Notes: generated by a model not told the origin, from the sequence alone. DNA of 64,000 nt from Myxococcus xanthus (GCF_006402735.1 NZ_CP017174.1:2359001-2423000), one strand, 5' to 3'. Positions 36,401 through 44,836 are shown, counted from the first letter of the stretch. Numbers and translations are program-made.

Positions 36401-38649
36401 GGCCTGAGAAACAAGGAAGATTCCCGACCGGTCACGTAGGCCGACAGCCGCCCCTTCCCACGGGCAAAACTGCGCGCGAGTACATAGTCGTAGAGCGTCT
36501 GATGGCTGAATCCGATGGCGATCCCGTCGGCAGATGGCTTTAGTATCTCAAGTCGCTCCAGATCTCGGAGATCTTTGGCGTGGTCGTCGTAGCGCGATCG
36601 GGCGAGCCATAAGCTCTCTTCCTCTGCCATAGCATTGGCGATATCTGTAGCCAATCCAGCTAATCTCTGGCCGTGTGATGCATGTAGCACGCGATCAATC
36701 CAGAGTCGCTCCAGCATGGCTTGGTAGTTCTGGAATGGCGCTGTCGCACCGCTATCCGCAAGGCGCAAAAATATAGCTAGGTGCTGTGGTGTTCGGAGGG
36801 TTTCTTGGGCATCCGTGGGCCAGCCCTCTGGGTTGAGATTGCGGGCGGTGAGCACGGGCATGACCTCCTTCCATGGGGGGAGGTCAAGGTTAAGGGTGTC
36901 CGCCTCAATCGAGCGTAGTCGCACGTCGTGATTAAATTCGAAGGTGCGGGCCGAGACGATTATGTGGATATTGTTGCGCCGCCCGAAGCGCCGGATCAAG
37001 TTTAGAAGTACGTTCAGTCGGCCGGTCTTAAGGTCCACAAATCCTGCGAGAGCATCTAGTTGGTCAATGATTAATACGATAGGCCCAAACCCGGAGAATT
37101 GCGTCAGCAGCCGAGAAGGCGTTTCATCGAGCATTAGTTGGCGCTGGAGCCCTGCTTCGTCATTGATCTCCGGGTCCAAGACATCAGCCTTAACCCCCAA
37201 GACTGGCCAACCTCGTGCGATAATCTCCTGGGCCGCACGGGCTAGTAGGGCGGACTTCCCTGCGCCAGGAGGGCCAAGCACTGCCGTCGCGCTGCTGTCG
37301 AGTTCGTCAATCTTCTGCAGGAGTTGACTGAACTCGGGGCGCTCAAATCGCGTGCCGCCCGGCAGGGCTTGGGGCCACGCGAGGAGGTCATGTGAAGCCT
37401 GCTGAAGGCTCGTCTTGGTCTCCTGCAGGTGGTTGAAAGCTGCTTCCTCAATGCCACCTAAGAGGTTGAATCCTTTCGCCTTTATTGCATCGAGAACATC
37501 CGACCCGGAAAGCAGCGCTAGAACGTCAGTTTGTGCAGTTACGAAGACCTGTTCTGCTCCTGCCTCAATTCTTGTGACATCCAGCGTGTCATCGCTGGTG
37601 GCCTCGCGGAGGGCGGCGCGAAGGGCCGCAAGGCGTTCGGGCGTGCCGTCGGCGAGCGAGCCTTCGAGATTGAGTACAAATCGGAGCCGACGGGACGCTG
37701 TGCTTGGGGGCCGTTCAGTGCCCATCTTGACAGGATATTCGTCTCCGAAGGAGTCTTTGATGGGTAATTGCGAGGCCTCTGCGCTAGGAAGCTTGTCGTC
37801 GCCAGGACGGAGTACCCCTTGAGTGGAGTGTCGTGACTTGAGCGAATTTGGGGCGAGGGGGCCTTCTTTCAATAGGCCGATAGAGTAGGCTGCCGCGACA
37901 TCGCAGGCGTAGGTGCGCCAGAGTTGCTTTGTCTCAGCGTTGCCAATGGCGTCAGCTAGATCCGAAATTCCCCTGATCATCAACATTCCGGGGCGCAGTT
38001 CGGTCTGATGCAATACGATGCTAAGTGCGCCACCCTCCATTTCAACGCCAGCAAGCTTGGAATGCGCCTCCTTGAACTTCGCAATGATTTCGGGCGAGGC
38101 GATGACGTCTCCACCAGAAGCGAAGAGGCCGGTGCGTCGTTTCGGCGTCCCAGGGGTGGGCCGTGCGGCTTGCACGAGATCTTCCCACCCTGTGGGGAAA
38201 TTGACTGCTGCGTCGAAAAGGCTGGCATCCACCGGAGCGCTCTTCCAACGGATGTTGCGATTCCCGTTCTCCTCGAACTTACCAAGCGCATAGTCCTGGA
38301 TTTCGGAGGCTACCAACACATCCCCAAGTTGTACCTCTCCCGCGATCCCTCCAGCGATTCCTACCATCAGAACGCGGCGAGGCTTCCACCGCTGCACAAT
38401 TGCCGGCGCCTTGGCCGCCGCCTCGATAGGGCCCATTCTGGCGAGCGACGTTACAATCAGGCGATAGCGGGCCTGATCCTCTCGCCGTGACTCAATAAAG
38501 GCTTCATAGTACGTATGGGGCTCCTCCCCAACGCGGTCGAGTTTGCGGTACCCCGGGAGCTTCGACAGAACCGCGTCACGCTCCTCCTCCAGCGCTGTGA
38601 GGATAATGAAGTCAACCTCTGAATCGGAGGTTTGGATTGTCGCGTTCAC
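33421..38649 (-). CDS. STAND/NACHT-type ATPase with N-terminal nucleoside phosphorylase-like effector domain
   Basis: This is 1742 residues. Residues about 10-270 form a PNP/MTAN-type domain with VGIAGGIAGE, GDVLVASEI, GVEMEGGAL (about 226) and IRGISDLAD (about 250). A small alpha/beta domain (about 318-395) follows. The P-loop ATPase has Walker A GPPGAGKS (about 459) and Walker B IVLIIDQLDAL (about 520). The C-terminal ~1000 residues are helical-repeat-like, the likely sensor. PNP domains in bacterial immune proteins are known to destroy ATP or other nucleotides on phage infection, so this is probably an abortive anti-phage protein. The DNA is AT-richer and uses rarer codons than the chromosome. 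The start is GTG 38649, with no obvious ribosome site. Confidence 0.85.
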   Translation of the reverse strand: MNATIQTSDSEVDFIILTALEEERDAVLSKLPGYRKLDRVGEEPHTYYEAFIESRREDQARYRLIVTSLARMGPIEAAAKAPAIVQRWKPRRVLMVGIAGGIAGEVQLGDVLVASEIQDYALGKFEENGNRNIRWKSAPVDASLFDAAVNFPTGWEDLVQAARPTPGTPKRRTGLFASGGDVIASPEIIAKFKEAHSKLAGVEMEGGALSIVLHQTELRPGMLMIRGISDLADAIGNAETKQLWRTYACDVAAAYSIGLLKEGPLAPNSLKSRHSTQGVLRPGDDKLPSAEASQLPIKDSFGDEYPVKMGTERPPSTASRRLRFVLNLEGSLADGTPERLAALRAALREATSDDTLDVTRIEAGAEQVFVTAQTDVLALLSGSDVLDAIKAKGFNLLGGIEEAAFNHLQETKTSLQQASHDLLAWPQALPGGTRFERPEFSQLLQKIDELDSSATAVLGPPGAGKSALLARAAQEIIARGWPVLGVKADVLDPEINDEAGLQRQLMLDETPSRLLTQFSGFGPIVLIIDQLDALAGFVDLKTGRLNVLLNLIRRFGRRNNIHIIVSARTFEFNHDVRLRSIEADTLNLDLPPWKEVMPVLTARNLNPEGWPTDAQETLRTPQHLAIFLRLADSGATAPFQNYQAMLERLWIDRVLHASHGQRLAGLATDIANAMAEEESLWLARSRYDDHAKDLRDLERLEILKPSADGIAIGFSHQTLYDYVLARSFARGKGRLSAYVTGRESSLFLRPKLWVALTYLRNAEINTYESELFAIWHSRSLRSHLKLLLIEFMGQQKDPIESERRLMKPILESGPERALAFSAITGSPGWFAAIAGSAIASAMTEREESAWLVTTALQQAWNFSPTRVLSLIQQHWAPNSRFDEHSWTVIADLPEWSDEITELAIAILNRTPLATYHIERVAAHLGVTQPTIALRLIRARLDQDLAVAIQASLENAKTPIPAHTETADELAWRIEHSTMRPLKELIEQRHDWAVLSVLAETAPEPLMAAMWPWFTRVVDAIALRAAPEPDQQTYPLNWTLNFHFHEDESGDFDQQSHILSALAIAAERLAKTPELLRSWIAQTINLEVVPAQRLLAHSLAQDGKEYAQDAFDFLMADSRRFYLGNYADESSTTRALIRAASPHWPQKMLVAFVRRIRTYRPPGGTKVNAERMRIRARSLRIHCLGLLKALPQESLDQEVRSHIRQEARVFQDERTRIPIPSFRSIDSPMSTEAMLKASDDNILNAFRTLPDLTETRHPRDSMRGGNMQLSQAFADFAKKQPERATRLITRFDPFFGSRAVGMALRAIAETAAPTLVVTTLIDAERRGFYSEEFRSSSASAIERLASRNVVIDEEVITLLQGWLCDASDPDAPESDDDEIRGLGKKDETKGVRPILWDKTHFTILPHGNFPTLEALTRTLIVRGEHDRIVEIWERHLARRENPKVWRALLRYLPYINPTDKAARGRLIDELFRRYPKIAESHDAVHLLGYAHWWAPDQVRELLYSWRAREEPWLQQVLGEISTLVAAVHPTLDWATCLLDEGLASNTPPERKIGIAFSAARLWEDPKLRARANAVLITLIPQADPKLWSAILDIFRLAKNLRDTIEVASLLETMAAHICKAGKQDNTFLASQLQDLLPEHAVVVGQLTNGVITNLIDDLGDLRTSAAHSAPELVNISITLHRLGGPTRDLGIHLFEQMIRINAFTARATLEEIDSRFPTGPAPARRPRLPRRSARAKHGQQAGS

Positions 38650-39289
38650 GGATGGGCCATGGATTAAGAGGAGTGAGTCCCATACTAACCCCGAGGCGCA
38701 TCGCCACAGACGATGGAAGCGCTCATCCGTGGAAACGAGGCCTCTGGAACCCGCCAGACACCATCAGAAACTAGCCGGGTGTTGCTGTACCCAGGGGGCT
38801 CATTCGGGTTGTAGTGGGCGCAGAGGCTCGACTGGACCCGGTTGAGAGCCGCGAGGATTCGAGGGAAGGGAAACTGAATGGCTACGCGTAGGGCAAATAC
38901 CCAGGCACGCCGTGCCCCACCTGGCTCGACGCCGCTCCGCTATGCGTGTGGCCGAGGTCTCTCTGATCGCCTCATGCAGCCGAATCCCCTTGGCTGTCTC
39001 CTCCGGTACTCCGACTTGTCCGGCTGCCCCTCTCGACCTCCACCTCATCTGGGCACAAGTTTCTGTCAGCCTCCCCTCGCTGCGCGTGGGCTCTGGGAGT
39101 TTTGTAGCTCGCTTTGGTGAGTGGTTTGATCCTGTAGAGTTGTATGTGCCCCCAGTGTGCCCCTCCAGCGTGGTTCGAGGTGGCACCTGGGGGAACGTCA
39201 TGGGACGAGGCGGGATGACGAACCCGAGGAAATTCAAGGCGATAGGGGGTAACAGCGCGTCCTGCCTAAGGTTTTCTATCTGCCTACCT
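38650..39289. other. right end of the island, no supported gene
   Basis: These 640 bp lie between the STAND gene start and the right att repeat. They should hold the STAND promoter, but I find no convincing pair of boxes. Frames crossing into the att repeat on either strand look like chance reading frames. Confidence 0.5.
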
Positions 39290-39317
39290 GCGGGTTCGAT
39301 TCCCGCCGCCTCCACTG
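39290..39317 (+). repeat. att direct repeat, right
   Basis: These 28 bases are identical to 19355-19382, the 3' end of ssrA. The bases before it (CTGCCTACCT) do not continue the ssrA match, so only the tail of the RNA gene is duplicated. This marks the right boundary of the 19.9-kb element and the left boundary of the next, decayed element. Confidence 0.88.
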
Positions 39318-39326
39318 TGAAGAATG

Positions 39327-39361
39327 AGCCCAGCAATCCAATCGGGTTGCTGGGCTTTTTC
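39327..39361. terminator. second copy of the ssrA-side terminator
   Basis: The arms AGCCCAGCAA (39327-39336) and TTGCTGGGCT (39347-39356) are the same as those of the terminator at 19388-19421, again followed by a T run and T-rich sequence. It belongs to the integrase remnant and shows that this element family carries the terminator with it. Confidence 0.75.
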
Positions 39362-39386
39362 TTTGGCCTCGGTGCCTCATGTGTCC

Positions 39387-39890
39387 GCTGTGTGCCCCTG
39401 CGGTGTCTCTGGTCGGTTCGGCCTGGAGCTGGGGCATGGGTCGGTCGAGCTGCTGTACCGCGCTCTCCCGGGCCTCCGGCGCGAGGTGGGCGTACCGCAT
39501 GGTCATCTCGATGGTCGCGTGGCCCATCAGCTCCTGGATGACCTTCATCGGGACACCGCGCATGGCGAGGTGACTGCCGTAGGTATGGCGCAGGTCGTGC
39601 CAGCCGATGCGCCCCTGCTCGCGGCTGATGCCCGCCGCCCGCAGCGCACGCTGGAGCGGCAGCTTCATCAGGCCAACGGTGAGCGGCTGGCCGTCCTGCT
39701 GGCAGAACACGTAAGGGCCTTGCCGAAGGTGAGGAAGTCGAAGGCGGGCTTCTCCGTCCGGAAGAGCTTCACGCGCGGGACGTGGGCGATGACGCCCTGT
39801 TCCTGCGCCAGTGCGAGTAGCTTGTGCAGCACCGTGAGCACGTTGTTGATGGACTTGAGGCTCAGGAGCTTCGGGCCGGTGGTCTGCTCC
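39387..39890 (-). pseudogene. decayed tyrosine integrase of a second element
   Basis: The reverse strand encodes the C-terminal part of an integrase closely related to the one at 19448-20662, with HDLRHTYGSHLAMRGVPMKV and LMGHATIEMTMRYAHLAPEA intact. Upstream, SINNVLTVLHKLLALAQEQ to FDFLTF matches the middle of the intact enzyme. About 100 codons between FDFLTF and FCQQDGQPL are missing and the frame shifts at the join (about 39720-39735). The normal stop TGA is replaced by AGC, so the frame runs on to 39276. The N-terminal third is gone. It cannot make active integrase. Confidence 0.82.
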
Positions 39891-39920
39891 CCATGACGGG
39901 GCCTCCCGAGCGATACTCCC

Positions 39921-40260
39921 GGCCGGTGGACAGACCGATTGAACCCCCTTGGGGTCCACGCCTGCCCAGGCCGCGCTCCCATCAGGTGCGAGGCAGGGGC
40001 CGCCGACCTGGTGGCTGTCTTGCGCCTCAACACCCCGCGGCCTGGGGTGGCCCTCGTGCCGGGGCCAACCACGCACAGGCCGTGGGCAAGCCCAGGTGCT
40101 CCAGAATCGCCCGCACCCCGGGGGCCCCCTTCACGTACGCCAAGACCCTTAAGCCTGCCTCCACACCTCACGCAGGCGAACACGTCAACATCGGACGTCC
40201 TCCTCCGCAGCTCTGCCCAGTCCACGTAAGAGTTCACCGTGCCCTGTCGTGCCGGACTCC
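39921..40260 (-). pseudogene. 3' end of an IS91-like transposase gene
   Basis: The reverse strand from about 40245 to 40027 encodes YVDWAELRRRT, DVFACVRCGGR and, after a one-base frame slip, VLAYVKGAPGVRAILEHLGL and the ending APARGPPQAAGC plus TGA. This is the usual C-terminus of IS91-type Y2 transposases. DNA past the stop (down to 39921) resembles 49745-49878, another copy of the same 3' end. The catalytic part is absent. Confidence 0.6.
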
Positions 40261-40884
40261 CTGGGGGGCGTGAAACCTCCAGGCCTCGTGAAATAACTGT
40301 GCACTGATGCCACGCCCCCGCTGCGATGGCACGAGGTCGTAGAGGGCGCGCGTATCCGCTTACGTCCGGCCTCGCGCTCACCCCCGAGTTGACCGGCGAA
40401 CGCATCGTCGAGAAGCGCGAACGCGAGCCCCTCCGACATGAGGGTGGCTTGGTGCGAGAGCCAGGCGACGTACCGCTCCGCATCAAGGGGATTCAGAGAG
40501 CTGATTCCGTGGTCCTCAAGCGCCGCGGCGCGTCTGTGCTCCCGGTCAGAGAGGTGACTCGGCAAAGGGCAGGGCGTCGTGCCGACACCGCTTCAGCTTC
40601 GGGTTTCTCAGCCTTTTCAAGCGAGGAGCCCCTACATCACGCCGCAACCTGGCATGGGCCGCAGGGGGGCTTGCACCATGGGTGTTCGTTTGATACGCGA
40701 AATCCTGCCGGTTCCAGACGGTGTGGCGCGTGATTGTCGCCTCCGCTGCCGGTGCTCCATCCGAATGTTCGGAAAAGCTGGCGGGCTCGCTTGTGCTGCA
40801 AGGCGCGGCGTTCCCTTCACTTCGTCCGTCCGTGCCGTCCCCGCCGGGGGCGGAGCGGGCGTCTTCTCCATTCGAGGACATGAC
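40261..40884. other. remnant region, no supported gene
   Basis: This stretch separates the IS91-like remnant from the deoxyhypusine-synthase-like gene. Several open frames overlap, but none has a ribosome site or a product that I recognise. It probably holds scrambled insertion-sequence DNA and the promoter of the following gene. Confidence 0.4.
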
Positions 40885-41880
40885 ATGACCATTTCCGTTC
40901 GATGCGTGCTGCGGCACCACTTCCGGCACTTCAACGCCCGGACCCTCGTGGATGCAGCGGACGCCTGGGCGGCGCACGCCGATGACGGTGGCAAAATGAT
41001 GGTGACGCTCGCCGGTGCCATGAGCACGGCGGAGCTGGGGATCTCGCTCGCCGAGATGATTCGCCGCGACAAGGTCCACGCGATCACGACCACGGGCGCG
41101 AATCTGGAGGAGGACGTCTTCAACCTGGTGGCCCAGGAGCACTACGTGCGGGTGCCCGATCCCCGCAGCCTCACGGCGGAGCAGGAGGCCGAGTTGCGCG
41201 ACAAGGGGCTCAATCGCGTGGCAGATACCTGCATCCCGGAAGAGGAGGCAATGCGCAAGGTCGAACGCCCCCTCCTCGAGCTCTGGCAGAGGGCGGAGCG
41301 GGACGGGCGCCGCCACTTTCCCCACGAGTACCTCTACGAGTTGCTCCTCTCCGGCGCGCTGGCCGGCTCGTATCAGGTGGATCCCCGTCATTCGTGGCTC
41401 CTGGCGGCTGCGGAGAAGCGCCTTCCGATCTTCGTACCGGGATGGGAGGACTCCACGCTGGGCAACGTGTTCGTCGCCAGCGTGATGCGCAAGGAGCTGG
41501 AAACCTGGAGTCCAATCCGCGGCGGCGCCGAGTACATGGCGGCCCTCGCCGACTGGTACCGGGAGACCTCCTCGTCCGCGAAGGTCGGCTTCTTTCAGAT
41601 CGGCGGGGGGATCGCCGGCGACTTCCCGATCTGCGTGGTGCCGATGCTGCGCCTCGATTTGGAGGAGGAGGTCCCCTACTGGTCCTACTTCTGCCAGATC
41701 TCCGACAGCACGCCCTCGTTCGGCTCCTACAGCGGCGCACCGCCCAACGAGAAGATCACCTGGCACAAGGTCGACGTCGACACGCCCCGCTTCGTGATCG
41801 AGTCCGATGCGACGATCGTGGCGCCGCTGATCTTCTCGTACGTCCTCGACTGCTGGGGCATGCGCCAGAAGACGGGCTGA
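40885..41880 (+). CDS. deoxyhypusine synthase-like protein
   Basis: This is 331 residues. Members use spermidine and NAD: the eukaryotic/archaeal enzyme transfers aminobutyl to a Lys of eIF5A, while bacterial homologues can make homospermidine-type polyamines. Visible motifs are HFRHFNARTL at the N-terminus, the NAD-site TTGANLEEDVF (about 68-78), VGFFQIGGGIAGDFP and NEKITWHKVD with the catalytic Lys (about 291). ATG 40885 has GAGG eight bases before it, and homology begins there; a longer frame upstream lacks family sequence. With no eIF5A in bacteria, a polyamine role is more likely. It stands among insertion remnants. Confidence 0.85.
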   Translation: MTISVRCVLRHHFRHFNARTLVDAADAWAAHADDGGKMMVTLAGAMSTAELGISLAEMIRRDKVHAITTTGANLEEDVFNLVAQEHYVRVPDPRSLTAEQEAELRDKGLNRVADTCIPEEEAMRKVERPLLELWQRAERDGRRHFPHEYLYELLLSGALAGSYQVDPRHSWLLAAAEKRLPIFVPGWEDSTLGNVFVASVMRKELETWSPIRGGAEYMAALADWYRETSSSAKVGFFQIGGGIAGDFPICVVPMLRLDLEEEVPYWSYFCQISDSTPSFGSYSGAPPNEKITWHKVDVDTPRFVIESDATIVAPLIFSYVLDCWGMRQKTG

Positions 41881-42029
41881 ATGAGCGGCTCTGGAGACCC
41901 TGCCGACGTGGTGCTCCGGCTCGGGCTCCACAAGCTCTCCGCCATCGACTCGGGCGTGCGGAGCGGCTCCGCCGCCCGGGTGCTGCCCGCCAGCGCCCGG
42001 GGCGCGATTCGCATGGGACACGGCCTATC

Positions 42030-42104
42030 GTGGCCGAGGTCGACCCCAAGGATGCGCGCATCGCGGAGCTCGCGCGTCAGGTCGAGGCGCTGACTCGGAG
42101 GCCC
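42030..42104 (+). pseudogene. possible N-terminal stub of an IS66-type transposase
   Basis: GTG 42030 opens a short reading stretch with AEVDPKDARIAELARQVEALTRR, the charged coiled-coil start typical of IS66-family TnpC. It is cut off within about 25 codons. The rest of 41881-42141 shows no supported gene. Low confidence because the match is short and coiled-coil-like. Confidence 0.3.
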
Positions 42105-42141
42105 TTCCCCGCCTGCTGCGCACGGAAGGGGCCGCGCCAGA

Positions 42142-44277
42142 TCAGCGCCTCAGTCCGCGGGCGAAGCGTACCCGCGCCGCCCACTCCGGGAAGTCGATGA
42201 AGGGGTTGCGGTTCTTCTGGATGGAGAAGATGGCCTGGTTCCGATGCAGCTCCCACTCGGAGGGGAGTTCTTGCTGGTGCCAGCGCAGCAGCGTCTCCAG
42301 CCGCTCCTCGGCGAGCTCCGCCGGGCTGTTGATGGCGTTGGGATAGCGGACAAGGAAGTAGAGCGTGGCGCGCGCGGCGGCTCCCTTCCCGGCGCCCGGC
42401 TCGAACCGGTTCTGCTCGGCCCGCCCGCAGTCTTGTTGGAAGGCTTCGGTGCTGGGGAACTCGAAGTAGGCATTGTTGCTGCGGAAGCTGTTGCAGCGCA
42501 TCTCGCAGGCGAACAGGTGGTGCAGGTCTCCGCGCATCGGCTCCCTGGCATTGAACCAGGACTGGGGCACGACGTGCTCGCAGTTGTACGGCAGGGCGGA
42601 CTCGAGCTGCTCCAGGAAGCCTTCGTCGAGACTCTCTGTAAGTGGCCGCTCCAGGAGCCGTAGCGCACGCTCCCTCTCCACCTCCAGGTCCTTCTGGAGG
42701 ATCTCCTGGAGCGTGAAGGAGTGGCCCGCCGCCGAGTACAGCGAGCGGAGGAGGAGGTCCTTCTGGCGGTCCACCCATGGGTAGAGCCATCGGCTCGGCT
42801 TGTAAGATGGGCGGTCCGTATGCGTCCGCTCGAGGAGTCCGTGCAGGCCGTCATAGAACGTGTCCTGGTCGGAGTCCGGCTGCACACCTTCGTAGTAGCG
42901 CTCCCGGTCCAGCGCGTCCGCCTGGGCGTCGTAATAGGGGAGGTCCCGCGTCCGCTGGGCTTCCGCGACAGCCTCCGCGACGTCGACCTGTGTCAGGCCC
43001 GGTGCCCCAGCCCCCACGCCTCCCCCGGGTTGGCCTGGCACTGGCGCGGGCACTGCCGGCCCGGGGACGAGCGCGGTCTGGCCATTCCCCGCCAGGGCGG
43101 GAACCCCCAGGCGGAGGGTGATGTGGAGCGGAATGGTGAGCGCCAAGGACTCGCCGCGCGGCGCCGGGACGAAGAGGACGGGAGACGGCGGAGGAGGCGA
43201 AGGCGGCACCGCCGGGGGGCCCTCGTTGTCCTTCCACGCGTTCGCCCATGGGAGCTGTCCTCCGACGTTCGTCTTCGTGACCAGCACCCCGGCATCGACC
43301 ACGCGGGAGTCCCGGCTGAGGTCATGGGCGGACACCGCGTAGTTCGCTTCGAGGTACCGGCCCCCGAAGTGGAGCCCGAGCACCTTGCCCGAGCGCGCAT
43401 CCAAGATGGCCGAGCCAGAGTTGCCTCCGAGCGTCGAGCTGTCGTGCGCGAGCGCCTCCACCATCCGGCCGAAGCTCGAGGTGCGCCGTGCGCCCATGAT
43501 CTTGCCCGGCTGCAGGCGCTTGACCTGGTAGACGCCCCGGAAGATGCGGTGCTGGAGCGCGGCATCGTTGCGTGGGTCCTGCGCGGGATACCCGATGACG
43601 ACGACGTCCTGCTCGCGCACCTCGTCCACGTGGCGCGAATCCAGGGAGAGGGGCCTCAGTTCATCAACCCCCTCTACCTCCATCAGCGCCATGTCCCAGT
43701 AGGGATGAATCATCAGGACACGCCGCACGCGGAAGGGCGCGGACGCGCTCGAGCCGCGCTCCCGCTTGAAGTCCACCTGCACGTTGTCGAGCCCCGGCTG
43801 GAACCGCAGCCCCCGCATCCCCAGCCCCATCGTGAACAGCTCGGCAACGTGGCGATTGGTCATCAGCAGCCCGCGCCCGACTACGAAACCCGTTCCAACG
43901 TACGGCAGCGTCGGGTGCTCGGGAACCTCCACGCGTCCGATGGCGGGAATGGCCGCCTCGATGGGCTTGCGGAACTTCGCATCATCCAGGGCGCTCCAGG
44001 GGGCCCCGGGGCGCAGGTAGCTGCCGTTGATGATGTCGATGACCGGTCTGTTCCGAGGCAGGACGATGGCCTCGAGCGCCCACAGCTCCTCTGGCCGTAG
44101 GGTGGACTCCAGACCCCGGGTCACCGCGTGGGCCGCCTTGATGGCATGCTCCAGGACCTCGGCACCTGGCTCGAGCGGGGCGCTGCTTTCCGTCGCCAGC
44201 GACTCGATTGTCTCGGCCGAGGGGGCGATCCGCTTCGCGTAGGTCAAGAGCCGCCGCTGCTTCTCCTGCTCGTTCAC
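42142..44277 (-). CDS. trypsin-like protease fused to an endonuclease I-type (His-Me) nuclease
   Basis: This is 711 residues with no signal peptide. After a helical N-terminus (about 1-95) comes a trypsin-like domain (about 100-330) with a full triad: His in LLMTNRHVAELF (about 140), Asp in HPYWDMALM (about 194) and Ser in LGGNSGSAI (about 287). A Pro/Ala-rich linker (about 350-450) precedes the nuclease domain (about 470-711), which has EHVVPQSWF (about 567), DLHHLFACEMRCNSFRSNN (about 587-605) and NRNPFIDFPEW, as in endonuclease I (PF04231). GTG 44277 has GGAGAGG at good spacing. A protease-controlled DNase in defence or cell death is an inference. Confidence 0.85.
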   Translation of the reverse strand: MNEQEKQRRLLTYAKRIAPSAETIESLATESSAPLEPGAEVLEHAIKAAHAVTRGLESTLRPEELWALEAIVLPRNRPVIDIINGSYLRPGAPWSALDDAKFRKPIEAAIPAIGRVEVPEHPTLPYVGTGFVVGRGLLMTNRHVAELFTMGLGMRGLRFQPGLDNVQVDFKRERGSSASAPFRVRRVLMIHPYWDMALMEVEGVDELRPLSLDSRHVDEVREQDVVVIGYPAQDPRNDAALQHRIFRGVYQVKRLQPGKIMGARRTSSFGRMVEALAHDSSTLGGNSGSAILDARSGKVLGLHFGGRYLEANYAVSAHDLSRDSRVVDAGVLVTKTNVGGQLPWANAWKDNEGPPAVPPSPPPPSPVLFVPAPRGESLALTIPLHITLRLGVPALAGNGQTALVPGPAVPAPVPGQPGGGVGAGAPGLTQVDVAEAVAEAQRTRDLPYYDAQADALDRERYYEGVQPDSDQDTFYDGLHGLLERTHTDRPSYKPSRWLYPWVDRQKDLLLRSLYSAAGHSFTLQEILQKDLEVERERALRLLERPLTESLDEGFLEQLESALPYNCEHVVPQSWFNAREPMRGDLHHLFACEMRCNSFRSNNAYFEFPSTEAFQQDCGRAEQNRFEPGAGKGAAARATLYFLVRYPNAINSPAELAEERLETLLRWHQQELPSEWELHRNQAIFSIQKNRNPFIDFPEWAARVRFARGLRR

Positions 44278-44836
44278 GCATCCTCTCCCGGGCCTGGCCA
44301 CCTCATCGGTGGGCGCAAACCCCATGCATGCAGGCAAGGGAAGAGGAGACACCATCACCCTCCAGTGCGTGAGTTGCCCAGAAGCCCAGCGGTGTTGGTG
44401 GGGGACGGCTGGACGGTGTTCCGCGGCGGGCACGCGGCCCTGAAACTGGTGGCCACGCTGCTCCACGACACCTGAGTGTTCCGGAGGGGCTGGGGCCGTG
44501 AGCGCGGGCGCTCTGTCTGTCTTCACCCGACCATAGGGGGGCACTGATCCAGGGCCACGCGACAGCGCCCCTCGGGCCGAATTGGCAGGGCCCGTCGCTC
44601 GAACCCCGGGCCCCCATCGCTGGCGGCGAAGAAGACGCGCCGACCTACCGCGAATGGAGACCGGGGAACTCTGGCCGCTCGCCTCTGTAAGCGGCTTGCA
44701 AGGTCTCCGTCGTGACCAAGGAGCCTCCGGCCCAGGCTGCCCACTCAAGTGACGGTGGAAGGCTGTTCGGAGCGCGTCGGACAGCCCTTCTCAAACCCAG
44801 TGTCACAACAAACAAGCCAGGGCGGGGCAGACCCCG
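44278..44836. other. intergenic, no supported gene
   Basis: These 560 bp lie between the start of the protease-nuclease gene and the end of the next lipoprotein gene on the same strand. Reading frames that extend the protease gene upstream here are Arg/Pro/Ala-rich and lack coding character. It should contain the protease-nuclease promoter, which I could not place. Confidence 0.45.

Larger units (their letters stand above)
19383..39317. mobile_element. integrated genetic element (genomic island, about 19.9 kb) at ssrA
   Basis: The element lies between 28-bp direct repeats, the left one being the end of ssrA. It carries a tyrosine integrase, an excisionase-like protein, a P4-type helicase and a primase in one overlapping cluster at the left end, with iteron-like repeats behind it. 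Cargo is a kinase/toxin/immunity run and a STAND defence-type protein. No capsid, tail or conjugation genes were seen, so it is best described as a phage-satellite-like or integrative-plasmid-like element that may need a helper. Confidence 0.85.

Noticed and set aside
38800..39336. Minus-strand frame running through the right att repeat
   Set aside because: It crosses the recombination site, has no ribosome site and shows no protein-like pattern apart from the att-derived end.
40579..40884. N-terminal extension of the deoxyhypusine synthase-like gene by about 100 residues
   Set aside because: Family similarity begins at HFRHFN just after ATG 40885, which has a ribosome site. The extension is Arg/Cys-rich and looks untranslated.
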